DNA of 64,000 nucleotides from Alnus glutinosa (lineage: Eukaryota > Streptophyta > Magnoliopsida > Fagales > Betulaceae). Position numbers and translations under genes: made by a program. This document shows, piece by piece, positions 58,358 to 64,000 of this stretch (the stretch's first letter is position 1; every line of letters begins with the position of its first letter). Location: positions 7,257,071-7,321,070 of the forward strand of contig NC_084893.1 of NCBI RefSeq assembly GCF_958979055.1. The letters run 5' to 3'. The notes under the pieces were generated by a model. It did not search any database and was not told the DNA's origin. It saw only the letters and a list, made by a program, of their open reading frames with translations.

Positions 58358-60957
58358 TCTCTTATATTACTCTTTAAACTTATTTTCCCATTTAAATTTT
58401 GTTTCTATTATTTTACCAATAGCTCGTCCGGACGGAACCCCAAACAAGACATTATGAACACAGCCCGTTCGGACGGTCCTTCTCCAAAACTCCCATGAGG
58501 CCATGAACACATCCTAGAAACACTCAAAATCCCTCCTCAGTTCCTTGTAATGTTTATGAACACCCATGCACGTAATGACATAAAATATTAAAAATACGAA
58601 CTACCTTTACTAAATTCTAGAGAAACCATAGTTTCTCCAAAAACTCTTCATTTCCATATTCTTTTTTTTTCTTTTTTTTCTTTTTTTTTTATATAAAAAA
58701 AGGGAAAAGAAGAAGATTTGGGCAGCACAACAACGTATTTACTTGTGCAACTAAATCGCATGCATGCCATTTTTACATAGTTTTATAAATGAAACTCTAA
58801 AACCTATCTTACCACAACTCAAGATAATAGTATAGCCACATCGTGGTTATCACAATACTAACACTATATTTTATAGCGTAATTACTCATATTTAAATATT
58901 ATATGCTACTTGAGCATTATAACCAAAATATAGCATTTTCACATATGAACTTATACGGGCATTACTATGGTACAATAATAATATTTAGGAGAAATTCATT
59001 TACACATTCTTAAGTACTATAAGTGGCTTTGCAATCTTAATTTTGAAATTTAAAAAATTACAATTTTGGTATCCTATGTTTTAGTCCCTTTTAATTTCAC
59101 AATTTTTTTTTTTTTTTGGTTAAAATGACCCCTTTTTTATTAAAAAAAAAAAGTGAAAATTTAAAAAAATGCATTGGACTCACCCACGGCCAGTCATGGG
59201 TCACCAGAATTTTGTTTTTTTTTTTTTTTTTTTTTTTTTTCTCTTTAAAAAAAAAAAAAAAAAAAAAGGTAAAATTAAAAGGAAATAAATCATGACATAC
59301 CGACATTGTAAATTTTTGAACTTAGAGATCATGATTACAAAATCGCTTATACTGTGAAAGGTATAAATGAAGTTTCTCCTAACATTTAACCATTGCACTT
59401 ATTGAAACTCAGGCATTATAGACTGCGTTATTACTTACACTTTACTTAACAATGTAAAAGCTAAATGGGCATTATAACAGAATATTTAAAATTCTAATGA
59501 TTCTAGTGATTTTCTTCGATGAGAATTTGGGACACTAACACCATTCTGCATCGATGATCGGATTGGTGGAGGTATACATAATGATTGGGATCATCAATGG
59601 AAGAGGTGGTTTTGGACATTAATTGTGAATGATGGAATGAAATTAAAGCACCATTTCCTACTTCTTGAAGGAGGGACTAAACGACCTATAGTTTAATTAG
59701 GGCGAAGCCTAGCTACTGTGTGAAAATGACCTGTAGTTTAGACCAAGATGTGTGGAATGTGGGCCTTTGAAAAAGGAGAAAAAAAAAAAAAAAAGCTGAG
59801 GTGAGGTGAGCTTATCTGGTTGCTTGAATTGAATTTTATTGTTATTTTCTTTATTTTATTGTTAGTCATTGTTTTCACGTTAAGTAGAAGAAGTCAATTC
59901 TAATTATATTAAGTACAAAATATTACATATGTATTTCTGTAAAAGTATTTCTATAACCGTCGTTTGATTGATGACTTAGCTCTAATTTTTCTTGAGAACG
60001 TTGTAATAGTTTATCTATATAAAGACTATTATGTTATCATTGTTATAATTAAATAAAGGAATAGAATAATTAATCAAAATCAATACTTACATTGTGAAGT
60101 CCAAATTCCTTTTAAGAATTTAAATTATCCTATAACTAATTTAAAATTCCTTATAAGTCCCTTGCAAATTAACATGGTAAGTGTTATGTGCCATTAAACA
60201 ATTAAATTTACCAATTAAATTTTGTTGTTTAATTTTTTAAACATTAAGATACTACTACATGTGAGTTTGTAAGAAAAATACAGTAAAAGTTATAGTAACC
60301 AATTAAGCATTTTCCTTGAGCTTAATTATGTTCATATGTTGACAAGTTACAAGGAATTAAAAAAATCTAAAAATAATAATAATCAAGCATAAATCTTTAG
60401 TTAAGTTCAAGTATAGTGTTTATTTGATTTAGCAGTTTCAAAACTTGTGGTTTGAAGAAAAAAAATAATGATTTCAAAACAAAGTTAATAAAAACATGAA
60501 TTTTAAAAACGAAGTTCAACATTTGGTAAAATTGTGCATCCTTACAAACGTACCCATGTCTGCAATTTGAAAGCGTGAATCTTTCCATATTTTGAAATTG
60601 CCGGTTTTCTCAAAGCCAAATGGGATTTTTTTTGTTGTTGTTGTTGCAATTTTGTTAAAAAAAAAAAAAGAATGGCATTTGGCCTCCAAAATCACGACCT
60701 ATATAATTTTATACTCGTATCTTAACACGACTCAAACCCGACACACGAACAAGAATTGCCACCAATAAAGTAGATAGATATGCAAGTAAAGGGAGAGGAA
60801 ATTAAACAAACCTCAATAAAAAATAAAAAAATAGTAAATATATTTAAGTCCTCTTAACTAATACTCATTTTCAAATTAGCCTTACGAATTGACATGTGTT
60901 ACGTTTGAATTCATCAAATTACAATGTGTAGAAAAGCTCATCCAAAGCTCATCCATC
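57481..60957. other. gene-free, repeat-like interval
   Basis: No ORF with family features. 57780-57900 ('ccgcttgactttaaggtgcc', 'cttaaccactgggtacc') and 58425-58480 ('gtccggacgg', 'gttcggacgg') look like parts of a worn LTR element. 59100-59280 is T and A homopolymers. 60725-60770 repeats one end of the GGGCCGGCAA hAT family. Nothing else recognised. Confidence 0.5.
58266..58354. repeat. (CT)n-(TA)n compound microsatellite
   Basis: About 31 CT units followed by about 14 TA units. Confidence 0.95.
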
Positions 60958-61332
60958 AATGCCGTCTGTTACGTTGGATGAAAAAATGGCAACATGTCTT
61001 GCAAGTGACTTTTTTTTATGAGGAACTTTCTAAAAGACCATTTTTTTTTATATATATATAAAAATAGAAAAAACTAAAATAAAAATCAATAAAAATCTCT
61101 ATTTTTATTATTATTTTTTTAAAAAAAAAAAAAAAAAATCTCATCCGCCTCTGGCCATCACCAGCCACCCCTATGTTCAGATTTCTTTTTTCTTTTTTCA
61201 GTTGAGTTTTTTTAAGAGCCAAAATGGTATTTTATTGATTAAAGTGAGGTTATTTTAGAAAATTTATGGTCAAATAGGTCATGTGTCAGGCAGGTGACCA
61301 CTTTTTCCATCCGACGTAAGGGACGATGCTAA
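60958..61332. mobile_element. MITE upstream of the ABHD17 gene
   Basis: Inverted arms of about 80 bp: 'cgtctgttacgttggatg' on the left; on the right 'ccatccgacgtaagggacg', the complement with mismatches. The core is AT-rich with a small 'ggccatcaccagccacccct' GC patch. It ends about 430 bp before the start codon, so it may sit in the promoter. No target duplication fixed. Confidence 0.65.
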
Positions 61333-61705
61333 TAGAGAGACTTTTTTGACACAAAATAATAATTTGATATATTAAAATGTCAGATATATCATTTAGTGTG
61401 GTTAAATTGAAAACGATTGAGATTTCATGGAGCTTAAATATATTTATTAAAAAAAAAAAAAAAAACAAATGGGCATTAACATAACACGTGGAGCATGGGC
61501 TGTGGAACTGCACAAGACTAGTGGTGACAATATCATTGCCTCCCCTAAAGGAAAAAACTAATGGATAGGAATTATTGACCCCCCATGCCCAAATCTCTGT
61601 GTTTCTCACACACATCTCTGCGACTCTCCGTCTCTCACCCTCTCTTTCACTGAGCTAGCTACTGAGCTTAGCACCAAGCACAAGAAGCTAAACAAATTTG
61701 AAGGA

Positions 61706-61723
61706 ATGTCAGTTTGCCACTGA
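61706..61723 (+). promoter_or_regulatory. short upstream ORF in the ABHD17 leader
   Basis: ATG at 61706 followed by four sense codons and TGA, 35 bp before the main ATG. If the leader begins upstream of 61700, ribosomes would meet it first, which could lower translation of the main frame. Confidence 0.4.
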
Positions 61724-61758
61724 GTCTCTTTCCAAAGCCTCAGACTCAACGCGAGATA

Positions 61759-62060
61759 ATGGGTGGGGTGACTTCGTCCATGGCTGCCAAATTTGCATTC
61801 TTTCCACCGAACCCACCGTCCTACAAGCTGATTACGGACGATGCCACCGGGCTCTTGCTCCTGGACCCCTTTCCTCACCGCGAGAACGTCGAGGTCCTGA
61901 GGCTGCCCACGCGCCGCGGCACCGAGATCGTGGCCGTGTACGTCCGGTACCCCATGGCCACCTCCACCATCCTCTACTCTCATGGAAACGCGGCCGATAT
62001 TGGCCAAATGTACGAGCTTTTCGTCGAACTCAGCGTCCATTTGCGGCTCAATCTCATGGG
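61759..62060 (+). CDS. ABHD17: ABHD17-type alpha/beta hydrolase, exon 1 (partial gene)
   Basis: First exon, 302 coding nt (100 codons plus two bases), ending at a GT donor (62061) after ...L-R-L-N-L-M-G. The family consists of serine hydrolases; animal ABHD17 proteins depalmitoylate membrane proteins, and plant members are little studied. Seen here: M-G-G-V-T-S at the N-terminus, which fits N-myristoylation at Gly2 and hence membrane attachment; the F-F-P-P-x-P-P-S-Y start typical of plant members; and S-H-G-N-A-A-D (about 75), the oxyanion-hole strand of the fold. The catalytic Ser, Asp and His lie in later exons. I found no exon 2 before 64000, so intron 1 exceeds 1.9 kb. The frame stays open past the donor to 62187 but loses family similarity at once. 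Confidence 0.88.
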
Positions 62061-64000
62061 GTGCGAATGTTCTCTCTACCCTTTTGTCCAATTTGGAAGT
62101 TTTATTTTTTATTTTTTCACGCATGTAAATTGCTTGTGGGATTGGTGTTCTGTGTTTATGGAGGGCGAGTTGATGAAATTAAGATGAATTAAGTATACCC
62201 ATTTCGTGGTTCTGTGGGATTCGAGTTTCTTTTCCTGGAAAAGGAATGGGAGATAGTGAGAGTGGCTTATGGGGAGTGTGGGATGGTGTAGATTTCGAGT
62301 GGTTTTAATTAAGCAGAGTTGTTTACTGGGTGAAAGGAAGTGACATCTGTTTTTTCAATATTGAGTTTGAGTTGCGCGGGGTTTGAAAGCTCGGTGATAG
62401 ATCAAAAGGAGTAAGGAATTGAAGTAGAATGGGATGTTGAAGGTGTTTCCATGTCGGGGTGGGCTGGGATTGGGTTAGGTCTTGTGTCCGAATCTTGATC
62501 CAAAAGGGGGGAAAAGGAACAGATTTTGCTTTTTCGTTGTTCTCTGAGTACGTTTAATTTGTTCATAAGATTGGCGTCTGATGTTATTCGTAGGTTGTTT
62601 TTTGTTCTTGGCGCTATTGGGAAATGGAGATTAGTAGCGGAACCGAAAAATCTTTTGAATTTCTATTAACCTGCTTAGATTTTTAAGCTTAATGAATTGA
62701 TCCAACGAATAAAGTTGGAAAGTTGGGACACCTTACACTTACAGTAAGTCTGCCATTAAGAGAAAGTCGCAATTTTAGCTTTCGTGTTTCTTTTATGGAT
62801 TACTTCTGGTCCAGGGTTTAATGAGCAAAAAGGAAGTTCATAAATGAATTTAAAGAGGTTGGTGAATGCACCCATGCATGGTTGAGACCGGTATAATTTA
62901 TTCCCGGTGATATAATGCCAAATGGGGGCCAACTTCTTCAAGTTTTCTTATTTGATTATTATTATTATTAGTAGTAGTAGTAGTAGTAGTATTAGTATTT
63001 TGCTTGGTCATTTAGCTTATGCACTCTGCTGATTAGACCCACGACCTTTCACCCACCACCCCGTTTAATTAATTAATTTGTTACAGTGATTGCAGATTTA
63101 GGTTCTAATTCTAATACAGAATTACTTTCCTTTTTGTCTCCTAGTTGAGTAGGATTCATTTGGATGCAGAAGAAAAGAATATCTGTTGGTTTTGTGCGGT
63201 AAAGAAAACTGTATTACACAAAGGCAAGGTATTTTCAAAGTAGCAAAAACTAGCCTGAAAGATCACCACTCACCATGATTATAGAGAAATGCCTTCTAGT
63301 TTCGTTTAAAATTATTATTAGTAGTATATTTGATTTTCAATTTGATTTTATTTATTTATTTATTTTTTATGAATAATAATGATTTTATTGAAAAAAAAAA
63401 AAAAAAAAGCCAAATCCCTTGTACACGAAGAATATACAAGAGAGCTGAGGCCTTAGCTGCTACTACAATCTAGAAAACAAATAAGATCTACCAGATTCCC
63501 TGAGCGAAAATTGGGAACGTATCCAATAACCCAATATAAAAGAGATCTAAAAAATGAGGATTTAAGGAAAACATTGGTCTCGCTATCGTCAAAGAGTCGA
63601 CGATTTATTTCTCTCCAAATGCTTCACATTAAAAGAGCGGAAATAACTTTTCATATAGCCTCTTTGGGATGTCCCTGCCCTAGAAATTTCCGGCAATGGA
63701 GAAGCTGAAGGATGTTACTAGGCATGACCCAAGAGACCCCGAAGCTCTTAAGAACTAAGTGTCAGATCTTAGTGGTATACTCACAATGGATGAGAAGATG
63801 ATCAATAGTTACAAAGACAACATGGGTCAACTATTTGATTTTCATAATGTTTGACTATATGTTCTAAGGCCTAAAATCAGAAGTTATACCTTGGTAGCAT
63901 TAAGTCATAGTTACAGTGTCCATTTTTATTATATGATGGCTGTCTTAAATAGAATTTGTCTAGATAGGAGGCAATTGACTTTCCACTTAAGCTTCAGATA
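62061..64000 (+). other. ABHD17 intron 1 (to the window edge)
   Basis: No exon with the expected hydrolase continuation is visible. Contains a (ATT)n/(AGT)n microsatellite (62957-62998) and a LINE fragment (63340-63831). Confidence 0.6.
63340..63831 (-). mobile_element. LINE 3' fragment in ABHD17 intron
   Basis: 5'-truncated LINE tail: the minus strand reads the degenerate post-RT region (A-I-x-K-V-I-S-A-L, W-R-E-I-N-R-R-L) and ends in an A-run (T/A-rich 63341-63408). 13-bp target duplication TATTTGATTTTCA at 63327-63339 and 63832-63844. Confidence 0.85.

Noticed and set aside
62061..62187. Extension of the ABHD17 frame past 62060
   Set aside because: Similarity to the hydrolase family stops exactly at the GT donor; the extension is intron.
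1..64000. CRISPR arrays, operons, prokaryotic or viral islands
   Set aside because: No spaced direct-repeat array and no bacterial-style gene cluster; the repeats found are eukaryotic transposons.

Overview
The window is nuclear DNA of a flowering plant, most likely a woody eudicot. The evidence is a spliced cytochrome P450 of the CYP71 type, an intronless SOBIR1 receptor kinase, a plant-style CENP-X/MHF2 gene in six small exons, a Pol III tRNA-Thr gene, and a dense, nested load of plant transposons (Copia, L1-type LINEs, a Cassandra solo LTR carrying 5S rRNA, hAT, Mutator-type and PIF/Harbinger elements, a tRNA-derived SINE). Intergenic DNA is very AT-rich. Order or species cannot be fixed from the sequence alone.

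Layout. 1-13000 is transposon territory. Its centre is one Mutator-type TIR element (2102-8936) broken by a minus-strand LINE, which is itself broken by a second Mutator-type element (holding a solo LTR), a Cassandra solo LTR and a foldback element. A PIF/Harbinger element lies at 11346-12349. SOBIR1 follows (13141-15015, +). A young but defective Copia element (16871-21713) with non-canonical TATA-type ends and a LINE tail (21796-22164) separate SOBIR1 from MHF2 (23077-24585, -). A Mutator-type element (25674-29610) contains a 3.2 kb hAT element carrying a fragment of a cytosolic ribosomal protein uS5 (RPS2) gene. Then come tRNA-Thr(UGU) (30003-30074, +) and the gene for mitoribosomal protein mS38 (30210-30644, +).

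30645-37593 is non-coding, with repeats, a 393-bp copy of part of the neighbouring P450 gene (34869-35261) and a Mutator-type element (36069-37130). The intact two-exon P450 is at 37594-39953 (-), with a hAT MITE filling most of its intron. 42544-49691 is a LINE with an unusually long target duplication (about 80 bp) and a hAT element inside it. 49914-56572 is a 6.7 kb non-coding TG...CA insertion with a 5-bp target duplication, probably a very long solo LTR or LARD-like element. 57390-60956 is repeat-like and gene-free. At the right edge is the first exon of an ABHD17-type alpha/beta hydrolase (61759-62060, +), whose first intron runs off the window.

The genes do not form a pathway: they are a pattern-recognition co-receptor (SOBIR1), a centromere/Fanconi DNA-repair histone-fold protein (MHF2), a tRNA, a mitoribosomal protein, a specialised-metabolism oxidase and a lipid/acyl hydrolase. 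Their proximity looks incidental. The interest is in the transposon biology: target-site reuse, gene-fragment capture, GC-rich palindromic cassettes shared by unrelated elements, non-canonical LTR ends, long target duplications and a DNA-level gene-fragment insertion. I saw no CRISPR, operon or wholly new protein system.
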